This document shows positions 36,901 through 51,900 of a stretch of DNA of 64,000 nt, one piece after another; position 1 is the first letter of the stretch, and every line of letters starts with the position of its first letter. Where the stretch lies: assembly GCA_023213315.1 (NCBI GenBank), contig JAKCPI010000513.1, forward strand, positions 30,194 to 94,193, in the 5' to 3' direction. The position numbers were made by a program, and so were the translations under genes. The notes beneath the pieces are model-generated. The model was given only the letters and a program-made list of their open reading frames with translations, did no database searches and was not told the origin of the DNA. The stretch comes from Euborellia annulipes. Lineage: Eukaryota; Arthropoda; Insecta; Dermaptera; Anisolabididae.

Positions 36901-39900
36901 AGATGATTCCTCGGGACCACCTAGCCGAGGTTTCGTCGCGCTTGACGATTTTTCTCTTCTCCCTTGCAGGGATTGATCTCCCAAATTCCCTCCTCTAGAT
37001 GTGCCACTGCTTTCATTTGGACGATGTTATGCATAAAGGAACCAAGCGCCATTATGATCGAAATTGAAATAAGACCGCCATCTTGTAGGGAAAAATATTT
37101 CTTTATTTAAATCACAACATTATTACTCTAGGCACTATTTTTATATAAAACAAGAAAAAAAAGTCGTTGCCATTGGGTTTGTTTACAATTATACCCAGTA
37201 CAAATGAAATGCCCCCTATCTTGGATTAGGTTAATGGCGCTTAGTTCCTACATGCATAACATCGTCCAATTTTGTCCAAGTTTTGTTGGTGTTTCAAATT
37301 TGAGCAATGCATCGATAACTCCATAAACAAACAAGCTCATCTCGAACACAAAAGAAAAAGACCAGACAAAAATTGAATTTTTAATTAGTATTCATGTTTT
37401 TAAATCGTAATTTTTTTTTTTTTTTTGAGCCACTTTTGATGGTTTAGATTTGGCAATAGAAGATGATAGATAATTTTTTTACACTTTTCTTTTTCTAATT
37501 TAATAAAAATTGTATGAAAATTTTTTATAAACCTTATGCATGTCAGTTGCTTTTCCGCCTGCGGTTGAATGAGCAGGCAAAATGTTGGGCTGGTTGATCA
37601 CTCCGAGCTGACTGATTACCAAAGTTTGGTTGGTTGTTGTTGGTATAGTGGCGTAACTCGGGAACGAGGCTGGACATAGCATTGGATCTTAAGACAAATC
37701 AATTAAATTGCTCTGTTTTTTCAAAAGAACATGCGCATGAGGTTCTTTACTTTATGAATGTTTCTCAAATAAATTTGATGTATACTCAGAGATTTCGCAA
37801 GTATTTTTGAAAAATATTGAAAGTACAGACTACAGAAAATATTTTTTTTTTTTTACTCCCATTACTAAATATTTCCCAAACTATTTGAAATCAAGTACTT
37901 TAACTACTTAAAATACTTGTTTTGGAGCTATCCAGTAGTATTAGAACTGAAAGTGCAACTCTGAGTATACTCAACATATAGCCTAACCTTTTTTATTTAA
38001 AAATTCTCTAAATATGCTAATTCTAGGCCTACTATGGGTTTCAAAAAAATTGTACAAACAATATCTTCATCTTAGGATGCAAGTGGTTAAGCCGGCTAAG
38101 CTGCTGATTACGGAGTTCGAAGTGTCCACACGGTTCGGGTTCGAATCCAGCTTGTCGCAAATAATTCAAACATTTTCCGAAGTCTTCTCTTAAGGTAGGA
38201 AAGTGGGAAAAGATCTCACTCCACAGGCACAATTTGGTGTGGCCTAAGTGCTTTAAAAATGAGGATTACTGCCTCATAAAATCCATCCATCCAATATCTT
38301 CATCTTGGTGGATATTTACGAGGGCGTTATACAATAACTATTGGAGCCTTGGGTAAAGTAGAATTCAGGGAATTTAAAATTTTTTTTTTAATAAAATCAA
38401 ATTAGTGATTGGGCGATGTTAATGGCATGTGCGTTGTTAATGGCCTCGAACCACATTAAAAAACTTTTAATAAATAAATGGAGTGCCCCCTTCCCCTGTT
38501 TTTTTTTTAACACCCACATTTTTTTCCCATTCACACCGTCTTTTCGGCAACTTAGGCCATTTAAGACTTTGAACGATACCCGTTATTTGTAAATATATCA
38601 ATTGGAGGTCCAGGCTTTTTATTTAAGCCATTTGGTTATCCAAAAGTACCCCCTCCCCCTGTTTATAACCCAGGATTAAGAATTTTCACAAATTGGAGTT
38701 TCAATTTGAAATTTTGTATAAAAGAAATATTGGTTTGTGTTCGGAGCCCCCTTTTTGCTTGAAACATTTGCCCAAGTTCCCCAAAGGGTGACGCGACACT
38801 GGATACAGGAAATAAAAATCATTAGATTTTATAACAATTATAAATTTCTTTTTTTTTTCAATTCTATATATCTCCTATTATTCATTAAGATGAAAGTTAG
38901 TGTTTGTCCAATATCTTTTGAAACGGATAGTAGATTTGAAAGAAATTTAATTTAAAGTAAAGAAGCTCATTATTACATTAAATATCTATAAATATTAATT
39001 TTTTTTTTTTTTATTAAATAAATAATTATGTGACTTAATTAAAGTTTACTTTTTTTACACTTATTTATTTATTTAATAAAAAAGATTAAATATTTTAGTA
39101 TTTATTATACTTACTTGCTTGGCCTTGAAGAACGGATTTTTGGGCGGTGATCATTTGTTGTGGAATTTGATTCGGTTGAAATGGTTTACCAGCTGTTATA
39201 ACCTGTTAAAATAATCAAATTTAGTAAAAAAAAACTTGGGGTATGGTATAGGATATTTGCATAGATGCTAATATTTTTTTAATTATCTACAATAGACTAA
39301 TAATATGATTATTCAATATTGTAAATATTAAATGAATAAAAAAATTTTAAACGTATAGGGATATTAAAAATTTTAAATGGCAATCAAAACCCCAAATGAT
39401 GAATAAAAATATAGTAATCGAGTTTGTTGCCCTTGAGAGGTATAAACCCTATATACTTCAAATAAAATTCCTCCCATAAAAAAATAATATATCAAAACTC
39501 AACATACATGAATTGATGATGGATTCATGCCAGCCGGATGTAATTGCAAGTTGGATGGCATAAGAAGTTGTCCTTGAGTATTGTATAACTGTTGCAGATA
39601 AGCGGGATTTTGAATGGGTTGCTGGATCACCTGCACCTAAAACAAAAAAAAAATATTTTTTTTATAGATCGTGATATAAAAACTTTTCTTTTAATTAAAG
39701 AATCAAAGGATCCAGAAACAAAGCTACTAAGGAAATTTTCTCAAATGTAATAAAACCTGGTACAGTGAGGGTCACAATTAAGTCCCCACCTGATAGCTAG
39801 AGCCTTAAGTTTATGGTGTATAAGCTTAGTGAAATAATTTTAATGACCGAAAAGGTAAAACAGATGATTTTATTTTACCTTGAATAATAGAACGTGGCTG

Positions 39901-42900
39901 TAGCTGATATGTTTAATAGGAAAGAGGATGCAGCCAAATAATTGAGCCTCTATTTGGTAATAAGCTTGACCTTCATGGTATCAATTGTTGGTATTTTAAG
40001 AATTCATTGGACAAAAAAATGCAAACAACTTGTATTATTAACTAATGACAACTCTATTTATGTAGCTATATAAAATTTAAATATGCTCTTTGAAGGCTGA
40101 AAATGGCAGGGTTGATCCCAGCCGAAACGTCCCAATATAGAGTGTTTATTACCAGATAGAGGCTCAATTATTTGGCTGCATCCTCTTTCCTATTAAACAT
40201 TTATTTTACCTTTTCAAATTTAAAATTATTTCACCAAAGAGACAACTTAATTCTCGGATCCCTAAGTGATAAATTCGACCAAACATATTTTTGTTTCCTA
40301 CGCTTTTAATTAATATTAATTTAAAAAAAAATTATTAATTCTATTATTTTTGATAAGTTTCTGGTTGGAATACATTTAAAAATAAAAATAAATTTCATCA
40401 TAGACCCTAAAGGAAGTGTGTTTGTTTGAGTTGATATATGAAATCGCCTTCTAGAAGGAGGTTGAGATGTAATCCACTTAATGAAATACCCTTAACAAGA
40501 GGTAGGCTATACATGGTAGGCTTGACTACTCAATTATAAAGACCCGTCTGGATTAAGAAAATTGTTTCTAATTCTAAAGAGTTGGTGATAGAATTAATAC
40601 TTAACAGCGATTGAGGGAATTTGAGGGTTGTCCTGATTTATAAAACCGAAAATTTGAATTGAAATGAAATAAAAGCATTTAATAATTATATGTGATGGTA
40701 ATTTGAATTCTAAGGTAACATTTTTGATATGAAAAGAAATAGGTTAGTATGATGTTGTCCTAGTTATGTCTAAATGAATTAATTTTTCTCTTGATAAGTA
40801 CCTGTTGCATCTGGCCGTGCTGAATGGTGGGCTGAGGTGTTGGTGCCGGCATTGGTTGATGCATTTGTTGCTGTTGTTGATTCTGTTGGGCCTGTTGTTG
40901 CGCCTGTTGTTGTTGTTGTTGCTGCTGCAAAGTTGACATGGTTGTTGTAATAGTTGCGGTCTGCATTGGTGCAATCGCCTGACTCTGAAGAGATACAGAG
41001 ACCTGGTCGAAATCAAACTCATTAGCGCTGTGTTTTCGCCAGTGGGAAAATTTGCATTTTCACAAACAAATTCTCATTCTCTCGCTCTTTATTTAATTAT
41101 ATTAATTATAAACCAAGATAATTTATATGGAGGGGGATTGATTCTATTTATGTATACAATACACATACAAGTTTTTATTCGTAATATCTTCTACTGTACA
41201 ATTTCATTAAATAATTTAAATTGAATGATTAAATAAAAATATTTATATATATATGAAGATTTCTCTAAATTCGAAACACCCCAAGATGCTTATTTGTTTA
41301 TATTTCAAGAAAATTTGAAAATTAACTTCCATTGATATAAATAATTGAAAAAAAGAAAAAAAAAGTTTGATAATGATACGACAATTCATGATGATATTTT
41401 TTTTTGGTTTATGAAAAAAATTACGATTTGATTTTCAAATATTTAATTTTACCTTAAAAGCAAGGAAATTAGGAGAAATTAAATTCAAATTTTGTATGAT
41501 TTGAAGAAAAATGTTTATAACATGATGTCTCAATTTAATTATATGAGGATAGGTGAAAGGAGAAGAAAATCCACAGCCAGTTATATTTCATTATTTTTAT
41601 TCCATCATGTTGACGTTTCGATCATGATGGAATAAAAATAATGAAATATAATTGGCTGCGGATTTTTTCTCAAAATTACGATGTCTGATCGAATAAAAAT
41701 AATGAAATATAACTGGCTGCGGATTTTCTTCTCCTTTCACCTATCCTGATTGAACTACCAACTATAAGACCTACGTATTTAATTATACGACTTAAACTTA
41801 TATTAATTAAAGTTTGGAGAAAAAAGTGGTGTAGGTTTTACATTAAACCAAGGGCGGATCCAGAGGTGTTTCTCGGGGGGGGGGTAATCTGGTGTGACTC
41901 GTCGCACAGCACACTATTTTTTTTTTTAATTTCGGTAATTTAAAAGCGCATTCTGTACTTGTTTGCCAGAATATAAATACACATCAAATTTTTAAGTATT
42001 AATTTTAAAAATTTTACATTAAAAATAAATTTTTTTGCGAAAAAAAGGTATTTTTTTCGAATCTCGGGGGGGGGGGTAATTACCCCCTTTACCCCTCCTT
42101 GTATCCGCCCTTGCATGAAACATATTTATAAATGGAATATTGTAATTTATGTGAGGTTTCACTGGGTTTTAAATGATAGAAATATTTGGATTTCTATCAT
42201 TTAATCCAGGGAAACCTCAGATACATGAGCAAAACCAATGGGAGGGGGGGGTCAGTGCCCCAATAGAAAAAACAAATACAGTATATATTTTTTCCATTGT
42301 GAATTTTTTTTTTTAATGAACTTATATAAGGAAAATAATAATAATAATAAATCATTTATAATCTATGTATATATTAATTGCGAACTGAAGGGACACCTCT
42401 CGTGTCCCACCCCCCACTAACAAGATGCCTGATTACGCCCATGCTCATATAAATTAAATATTTCAATTTATATTTAAAATATTGTTCCTTCTACAAAAAA
42501 AAAAGAATCCGAAGAACTGCATTTGCTAATTAATTTAAAAAATTTATTAATATTAAAATTTATTAGTGATATCAAAAAATTATAAAATTTCGGAAAAAAT
42601 GACCTCTCAAATCGGATTTGTCTCCAAATTGTTCTCGGGTTCTAACTAGGTTTCTCTTATTTGTTAGACTGAACGCACACCAAATGAACAAAACGCTCGT
42701 CGACAAAACGTTTTGTCCAAGAGCAAAACGTTTTGCCCAATACCAACTCAGGCAAAATGTTTTGTCATTGAGCGTTTTTGCCCTAATCGGTGTGCGTTGG
42801 CAATGCACAAAATGTTCAGCCAGTGAGCCGTTCAATGACAAAACATTTTGTCCAATGTATTAGAGGGAAGGTCTCAGGATTTTGTTAAAAGTGAAGTGGT

Positions 42901-45900
42901 CGAATTTTTTGGTGTAACAAGAGGCAGAGAGGAACGCGTGCATTCAAGTATTAAAAGATTTTAAAAAAATGATTGAAATATATGATATCCATCTCTCAGC
43001 TCTTATTACATTGTCTTGATAGTGCAACTATTCAATTAAAAAGGGGTCGCATTTCACCGAATGGATGAATGATTTTATGTCAGTGGTTCATTAATGGGGT
43101 TAAAAAGAGAGAGATGCTAAAAGAGGGTGAAACATCATGAGTCATAAGGAGGGATGTAGACTCACTTTTCTCAAACTTCAAATAATCAATAAAACTTATT
43201 TTAGCTCTTTGTATTTATCGAATTAAATATTTAAAAGATGGATTAGCCTATTCTAGTATTCCCTGGTATTGATAATCGAGAAAAAATATTTATTTTTAAG
43301 ATGAGAATTATATTTGCTAAATTGCCTTTATTTTTTTTTTTATTTTAATGCCATGAAGAGAAATTTTATTCATTAAAAATCTAATAAAGTTTAGAAAAAA
43401 AAAAAAATTACCTGTTGTTGTTGTAATTGAGGTTGCATTTGACCAGGCGTTCCTGTGGGATGTGCCCCAGAAACTACAGTAACCCCTTGATTTTGTTGAC
43501 CTAAAAAATAGAATTAATTTTAAAAAATTTCGTTCCCTCCACCAGAATGTAACCTCGAAAAAGTATTTTATTTTAATCGAAATCAGGGAAAAAAACGTTA
43601 ACATTTTTTTTTTGTTGATCACCTTCTTTAAAATAATCTAAAACAACCCTGGGTTGCATCCACTATCTTCTTTAAAATCACTCTTAAATTATGATCCTCC
43701 CACCTGCTAAGAGAAATCTTCCCCCTTAAAAAAAACGTTTTGAGATTTTTTTTTTCATTTTCGCTTCTCCGTTTACGCGTAATTTGCGAGGTTTAATTAT
43801 CCGAATTGTATTCAGAATATTCTACCACAATTATCATCGTTTTATATATGGCTAATAAATTCTTCTAAGAATTTTTTGTTTTTGTAGAGTCTAAACTTCC
43901 TTTTCCCGTAACCCGAGGGGTAAGAAAAAGTCATGATTAATGACTTTTAAAGTTTTACAAGTGCTGGAAAGTATAATTTATTTTTAATGAGTAACATGTC
44001 AAAAAATAAAACTTTTTTGTAATAGTATTATTATTATTTTTTTAATTTAGAATTAAAAAAAATATAATATAAAAATTTTCTCTGAGTCTTTTGAATATCA
44101 TAAAACCAAAACAATGAATGATATTCATATTTAATTTTTAAATTTATCGTTCAGAAGGGGAAGTGATGCATAAATCATGAAATAATAAATAATTGAAATT
44201 TGCATTAGATTTTATTAGTAGTAGGCCCTATTTCAAATATGATTAACCAAAATGTTTTTCTCCTATTTTTTGGGAATCAATCCCAATGAAGAGATGAGGG
44301 TGCTAAAAAAGTATGGTTATATCAGGAATGAAAGAAGAAAACGCAGCCAAAATTTTTTCTTTAAAAATATATTTTAACAGCTGACGTTTCGGCTTTGGTC
44401 AAAGCCATCCTCGGAGCTGTTATTGGTCATTTGACCAAAGCCGAAACGTCAGCTGTTAAAATATATTTTTAAAGAAAAAATTTTGGCTGCGTTTTCTTCT
44501 AACTTTAATTCCTGATACAAATTCCACCAGCCATAAAATACCCTTATACTAAAAGTATATGCAATACAACTCTCAGATTTTTTTTTTATTTAATTTGCCT
44601 GATAAATCATAATGTTTCAACTAAAGTCAACGGTTAACACTTTAAATTTAATTTTTCATTAAATTTAATTGAAATTTTAAACCAACGCTGACGTTTTGGT
44701 TCTGAATAGAACCATCATCAAAATTTTGCTATGTATTTATGTATAAGAACAAATTTCAATTTTTATTGTAGATATAAAATATGAAAAAATTTTTTTACTA
44801 ATAGTTGAATATTAATCTCAAAACAGGAATTTTTTTCTGGATTATTTCCTTTAACTAAATAAAGGGTCGGACTAACAAGCCGAGCACACAACTTTGCCCA
44901 CCCACTATTCAAGAAGAAAATATATTGCCCCCCCAGAGCCCCCCCCTCCAACTCAACCTACGGTTAATGGACAAAGTTAAAAATTATTTAAATTTAAAAT
45001 CTCTGTGTAGCTAAGTATGGTCCGTCCTTTATTTGGCTCCTTTTCCCCTATACTCTATTTTAACTTTTTATTTTAGGAAAATAAGAAAAACACATTCAAA
45101 CTATTATTGTTTATAGAATAGGTCTACAAGTTATGGTGGACTTGATATTCATGATAGTTTTGTTTTCTTTAAAGTTCTTACCTGGATGCTGGGCCGCGAC
45201 AATCGCAACCGGATGTGATCCCTGATGGGGTGATGACACCACGGCAACACTCTGCTGTTGCGGTTGATGCTGTGCAGAGACCACAGCCACCGCTTGTGGT
45301 GCAGCGTGCGCCACCGCTACTGACTATAACACACGAGAACGAAAATCCAGAATAATTAGTGGTGAGTAAGAAAAAAAATTAAAATAAGTGAAATGAGAGG
45401 GAAATTAGGTATCTTTATTTAAAGGAAATTTTACATATGGTTTACATAAATTTGATATAACAAAGAAGTACACAGTACACTCCCTTATAAATATAGATAG
45501 GCCTACATAACATTTGTTTATGTAAAATTTATTATTATAATATATTTAGATATTACAATATTCATAATAATAATTATAATATGTTAAAATTAAAAATAAA
45601 AATACTCGATTTATTTGTTTAAAATTATTTATTGATTATAAATCAGTATTTAATATGTATTTCGCCAATGGAGCCAGAAGTGATTTCTCAATTAAGTGTT
45701 GATTTATAATCAATGAATAATTTCAAACAAATAACCGAGTGTTTTTTTTTTATATTTTAATTTACAAAATGTTTCATCAAAATTCAATTCTTTTTAAATA
45801 TAATTACAATAAGCTCTGAATTATAATTAATTAATAAATACATTTCTTGATGAATTTTTTTTTTCACTTTGAAAAATCGAATTAATTTATTATATTTATT

Positions 45901-48900
45901 GTAGTTATTTGTAGTAATCTATTCAACGTTATGATCTACTTGTTAGTTTTTTTTATTCAAGTTTGGTAGATCTTTTTTACTGAGTATATCAAATTTCCAC
46001 GAATTTTATCACTGCCTTTCCAAAATATTCCCCAAATTTTGATTTAAAAAGAAACTATCATAATATAAATAAAAATGATTGCTTTACGTTGTGGCTGTGA
46101 TTATAATAGAAGGATGGAGATACCAGCCAAATTGGAATGCTGGAAGACTGTATCAATTTTTCTTAAGGCGGGGAGCCTTCTGAAGGGGGGGGACCTAGTT
46201 ACGCCCATGTCATCCCCTCGAAAAAAATATTCTGACTACGATCTTGCCCACTCCTGCCTCTTCTCTAATTCGATTCATAAACTTTCAGAAAAAATAATAT
46301 TTTAAATACACTGGAATGGGTGTTTTAAGAATCCATTCTTTTTTCATAGATATTCATAGATATTTATCTATCTACCCTCTACATGTAAAGTAAAAAATTT
46401 GTATTTGCAAAATAAATGAAAATATACTTCGTTTCAAAAGTCAATATAGAATATAAAAGGACATTTGTTTTTATTCAAACAGTGAAATTGTAATATTGTT
46501 TAATCAAAATTTCACTGTATTTGTTTTAATTTCCTTATGTTTAGATTTGTTCAATTTCTAATTAAGTCAATGAATTTTTTTGAAATTTCGTTTATGTTTA
46601 AAATGTAAACGTTGGTCTAACTTTATGTATATTTAAAATAAATAAAACTTTATTAAATGGATAAAGTTAAAAAAAAAAAAAAAATTTTGTCATTACCTCT
46701 AGAATTAATTATTATTCCAATTTAGAGAATTTGGGCTTTTAATAAATGAAATAATTAGTTTTTTGTCTGGTGCAAGTCAAAGTTTTATCATTCACTCCTT
46801 TTATATTTTTTTTTAAATTTAAATTTTTAAAAGGATCTATCTGACTCTAAAAATTTTTTAATTTAAAATCTCACCTTTATAAAAATTCTAATTCTTCACC
46901 AGTTAATGAAAATGACATTTTTGAATTAGATTCTATTTAAAGTTCAAAGTACTTATTATATATTGTAAACGGGGAGCGTGTAAGGCTGTGGTCATCAAGG
47001 GAGGGCGAAGCCTACCTATATCCGTTCATTATAACCAATAGAGAACAAACAGGAAAGGCCAGCCTTTCATTAATATTAGTCTTTTATGTTTTATTCTTTT
47101 AATTAACATTTTATATTAGATTTTTTTTCAAGTTCCAATGATAGGAGTTTGATAATGAAAATGATAATGAAAAAAAAAAAATGAGGCAGCAAATGTGTTT
47201 CAGCTCACAAAAAAATTAGCTCAACATGAGAATCAAATTCTTCTTTCCAAAAATTTTTTTTTTTATTTTCATTATTTAACTTTTTGAGTTTATTACTCCC
47301 ATAGTTTAACTTTTTTTTTTTTTTAATTTATTTAAGGTCTTTACCGGGATCTGAGGCCTTTAGACTAGTTCCTATTTATTTCAATCGAAATAAATTTATT
47401 GCCTAAGACGGGAACCCTTGACCTTTGGCAAATAATTACCATCCCATCTAATAAAATAAAAAGGCTTTTCCTCAACAATAATAAGAAAAATCATGCTTCT
47501 TTTATGAGTTGAGTTATGGTTTGTTATGGTTGTGTTGTGTTGTGCTAAATTTATAGGAATGGCAGCCAGGAATCAAATTAGACAAAAATTTTTAAGACAA
47601 TCTTTATCTAATTTTTTTATTTCAATCGCCGACGTTTCCGACGCAAATCGCGTCCTTCCCAGGACCTATGATCAATAAGTCAAATATGTATAATGAAAAT
47701 TGACAAAAGTTTGAATATATTTTTAAAAAACTTACAATTGATACTCAGTATAATACAGATGGGTGTATTTTTTTTAACAATATTATAATTTATTAATTAA
47801 TTTTTTTTACATATTTGTCTTATTGATCATAGGTCCATAGGAAGAACGCGATTTGGGTCCGAAACGTCGGCGATTGAAATAAAAAATTAGATAAATATTG
47901 ACTTCAAATTTTTCATAATTGGACCGTTTATTTTGAAAGTGGTGTAAGTCCATTTTTAAAAAACATGAGATATCACATAATTTATGATTAAATTAAATGT
48001 AAATTTTATATGTATAATTAGCTGTTAGTGGTAAATTTTTTTTAAAATTCCCATGTTTTGTACAATTGAAAATTGGTCGGTAAATAGATTCTTTAACAAA
48101 CAAATATGTTAACCTTTCATTTTCTCGAAACAATAGAAAATGGACTTACACCACTTTCAAAATAAACGGTCCAATTATCAATTATACAGCCACTACCTCA
48201 CCGTCATTGATAGAAATTTTTTTATACTTTTTTGGTCTCTTGGGTTGCCTAGTAATTTAAAAACGAATTAATTTTTAAATACAGTATCTATATGTTTTTC
48301 TTTTGAATTTTTTGGGACATTATTCCTACACTTTAATTATATTATTTTTTTAAGTATGAAATAAAAAAAATTTAACGATTATTTTTAAAAGAAAAAACTG
48401 GAGATTAATCATAAATTATTTTGAGGTCTTTTATATTTAAAAGATCATCTGTACATAATTAATTAAATGTTATATAAACGAAATTGATGTATAATTATGT
48501 TGGTCATAAATTAACTCGATTATCTCTAAATTTATACTTTTTTTTTTACTTACACTCTATTTTAATGGGAATTTAATTATTTAAGAGGGCGAGGGCTGCG
48601 ATTTATGATCTAAAAATGTTTTAGCTCACATATCAACAGGGGTATTTTTAAAAAATTTTTAAAGGTCCTGTTTGTTATTGAATGGAATTTGTTGTGCTAT
48701 TTGGCGAAGTTAAGAAGGGAGAAGAAAGAAAAATTTTACTTAAAAAATTATAATCATGTTTCATTTATAGCCAGTTTAAATAAATCTTTAATTTACACAA
48801 ACTAACAAAGACCACATAATCTTCGCGATGTCAATTTGGTAGGATTATTTCTGCGTCATTAAGAGAGTAGAAAAAAAATGAGAATTTTGTCAAAATTAAA

Positions 48901-51900
48901 AAATACTCTCATTAATAAATAACGACTACATTATAAAAAATAACAATATGTATTCTCTGTTTTATTGTTTTTTTTTTTGTTCCATATTTATCAAAAATTT
49001 TCTTTCTTTTGAACAATATAAATATTTTCATCTTTCGCCTGTTTTTTTTTTTTTTTTTTTTTTTTAATTAAAGATAGAAGTTGGAATAATTGCCGACTTT
49101 TTTTTTGTCGAGTAAACAATTATTTCGCCTCTTCTTGGGAAGTTTTTCTGGAATTATAAAATTCAAAGTAGACACTTATTCATTGATTTCCCTCGAGAAA
49201 TTCTTCAGCCCTTTTCTTTTTTCCCCTTTATTTTGTGGGAAAATATATAAAACCACCACAAAAGTTAGAGAAAGATTTTTGCTGAGTTTTATGTAAATGA
49301 TACATAGCCTATATGGATGATTTTTTTCTTAATTGAGAAATAATTTATAAAATTAATTTAGAACAAATTATATTTTCATTTAGAAAAGGGTTCATATTTA
49401 ATTTTAATTATTTCAATGTAATATTTAGAACAAAATCTTTTCTGATAATTTTTTTTTTTGTTTTGTTTAAGTTTTATCGGCATCTTAGACTTTAAACAAT
49501 ACTTAAATATTAGTCCCCCCACCCCTCTCATGAATGAGAGGTTTTTTTTTTAAGAAACATCACACTTTTTCTCCATTCCACCACATTCACACACCGCCAA
49601 GGGGGGGAAAAGGGCACCCCGAATGAGAGGCTAAAGTTGTTGACAAATGGCAATAATGATAGTCTGGAGGGGGAGCGCAAAGCTTAAATGGCCTAAGTTG
49701 GAGAAAAATTATGAAGGGGGGGTGGTATGGGGAGGAGGAAAATGTGTGTGTTTTTAAAAAAAAAAGGCAAGGGGTGCTGATTCCAGACAGTCCAATGAAT
49801 TTATTTAAATCATTTGGATACCAAATGGTCTAAATAAATGTGCCTGGACCATCTAATATATGTAGTTTCTATACAAGTGTATATGGTCTAAGATGTCGAA
49901 AAGTCTTTAGAAAATATTATTGTAGTTACGATATACATATATTGATCCCAGGCACCTTTATTATATAGTATCCAAATGATTTAAATAAATTCTTCGGACT
50001 GCCTGGGATCTGAACTCGCCCCCATGGCTTGATAATTATCAATATTGACACTTATCAACACCTCTAACCTCTCGGCCAAAGGAGGGGGGGGGTTTCTGAT
50101 AAATAAACTGAACGAAAAATAGTCTGATTAGTAGAAAATATAAATCATAAAATAATTTATTTTAGAACTTAAGAATTTTTTAAATATCTTTGTAATTTTT
50201 CCATAATTATAGGCCTAATATGTTTTAAAATTTAATTAATTATAAGTTTCTACTTCCCCCTCCCCTCCGTGGCCGAGAAGTTTAAGATGGGAATAACTAT
50301 CAAAGTGACAATCTCAAAACCCAGTGGGTCGGATCCCAGGCAGTCAGAAGAATATTTAATCAAATGGCTTATTCAATTGAATAAATCTCGAAAACTATTT
50401 AACCAATTAATAGACCAAAATTATTTAAAATCTTCAATTATTTTCAAAATATTTTTTTTTCTTTGTTTTTTTATGCTTAACCATTCCCTGTAACATCCCT
50501 TGACAATCATATATGCAGAGCACAACAATCCCTGTGAACAGACCATTACATTTACCCAATCAATAAAGCTTAGGCGGGCATGACGATCTCTCCAGTGAAC
50601 CATGAGAAGGAAAAATATAAAAAAAATAATTTGAAATCTTTTTAATATGCTCTTTTATTTTTGACATGGGTAAAATTGGGATCAGCTGAAATCTGAGAGA
50701 CATCAAAAGTGTCACATTCGAATTCTCTCGATATTAGAGTAACACTAGAGTGATATTTATTATAAAAAAAAAAACGCATTAAAAATCCAAACACATCGCT
50801 CAACTCAGTATAGTGATGCACATATTCGAAATTAGAGTTGCAATCTGAAAAGAACGCTAAAAAATTAGGATTAGAAATTAATGATATGATCAAGATGCAT
50901 GTGTATAATTGATGCTATTCACAAGAAAATTTTAGTTAAAATGTTTAGAAAACTATTTATGACAATTATACGGGTATAATTAGAATATTAAAATTAAAAT
51001 ATAAATAATGTAGCTATCTCAGGGGTCGGCAACCTTTTGAGTCGGAAAAGCCAAAATTTACAATTTACAAAATTTCAAAGTTTTTTCTTGCCAAGGGGCG
51101 TATGTAGAAATTTTTTCCGCCCCTGCAAAATTTCTTTTTACTATGTTGCTATGTTGGAACTAAAGAGCCGCAGCTTCACATCCAAAGAGCCGCAAGTTGC
51201 CAACCCCTGAGCTATCTGAATAACTTTGAAAAGTTAGCTTCTCGTGCCTGGTAGGATCCCGTTACATTCCCGCTCCAAGTGATAACAATTTATTTCAATA
51301 GATTCCGCTGACAATAATTTAAAATAAATAGAGATGTGGGGTCTAAATGGTCTCAGATGCCAAAAAAAGCCTTAAACAAATTAAAAAAAAAAAAAAAAAC
51401 TAGAAATGTTACAAGAAGATATTTGTATGAAAAGAAGAAAATTAATTATATGTGTAGATATTTAACTGCCCAATGAGACGGAAATTGCATTGAGCAGCTA
51501 GGATATCAAAACGTTTCGGCGTCATTCATACTTCATCTTAGGAAAAATAAAATTGTCGCAAAATTCAGATTTGATTTTAACATTAGTAGATTCCATCCAG
51601 GGATGGGCAAGTTACTCGATTTTGAGTAACGAGATACAAAATACCAATTACTTCAGATTTTTGTAACGAAATACAAGATACCAATTATTCACGGGTTTGT
51701 GTAACGAGATACAAAATACCAATTACGTATTTCAAATACATTGAAAATACCAATTACAAACAAATTTTCCTTGATTTTAAAATACTTTTTGGAGGGGTAA
51801 TTCTGGAACTAGAGCCCTGCACGGGTACGGGTTGGCCCGAAGGCCCGTTACCCGCGGCCCGCGGGCTTTGGAGGCCATGAAAAATTACGGGCGGATACGG

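Noticed and set aside
42572..42863. Frames of 81 and 89 codons on opposite strands
   Set aside because: They lie within the repetitive Harbinger-like element and repeat its units.
638..47663. Calling the cassette a true hammerhead ribozyme
   Set aside because: CTGANGA and GAAAC are right, but there is an extra base before stem II, no stem III can be drawn between GAAAC and GTC, and activity cannot be judged from sequence.
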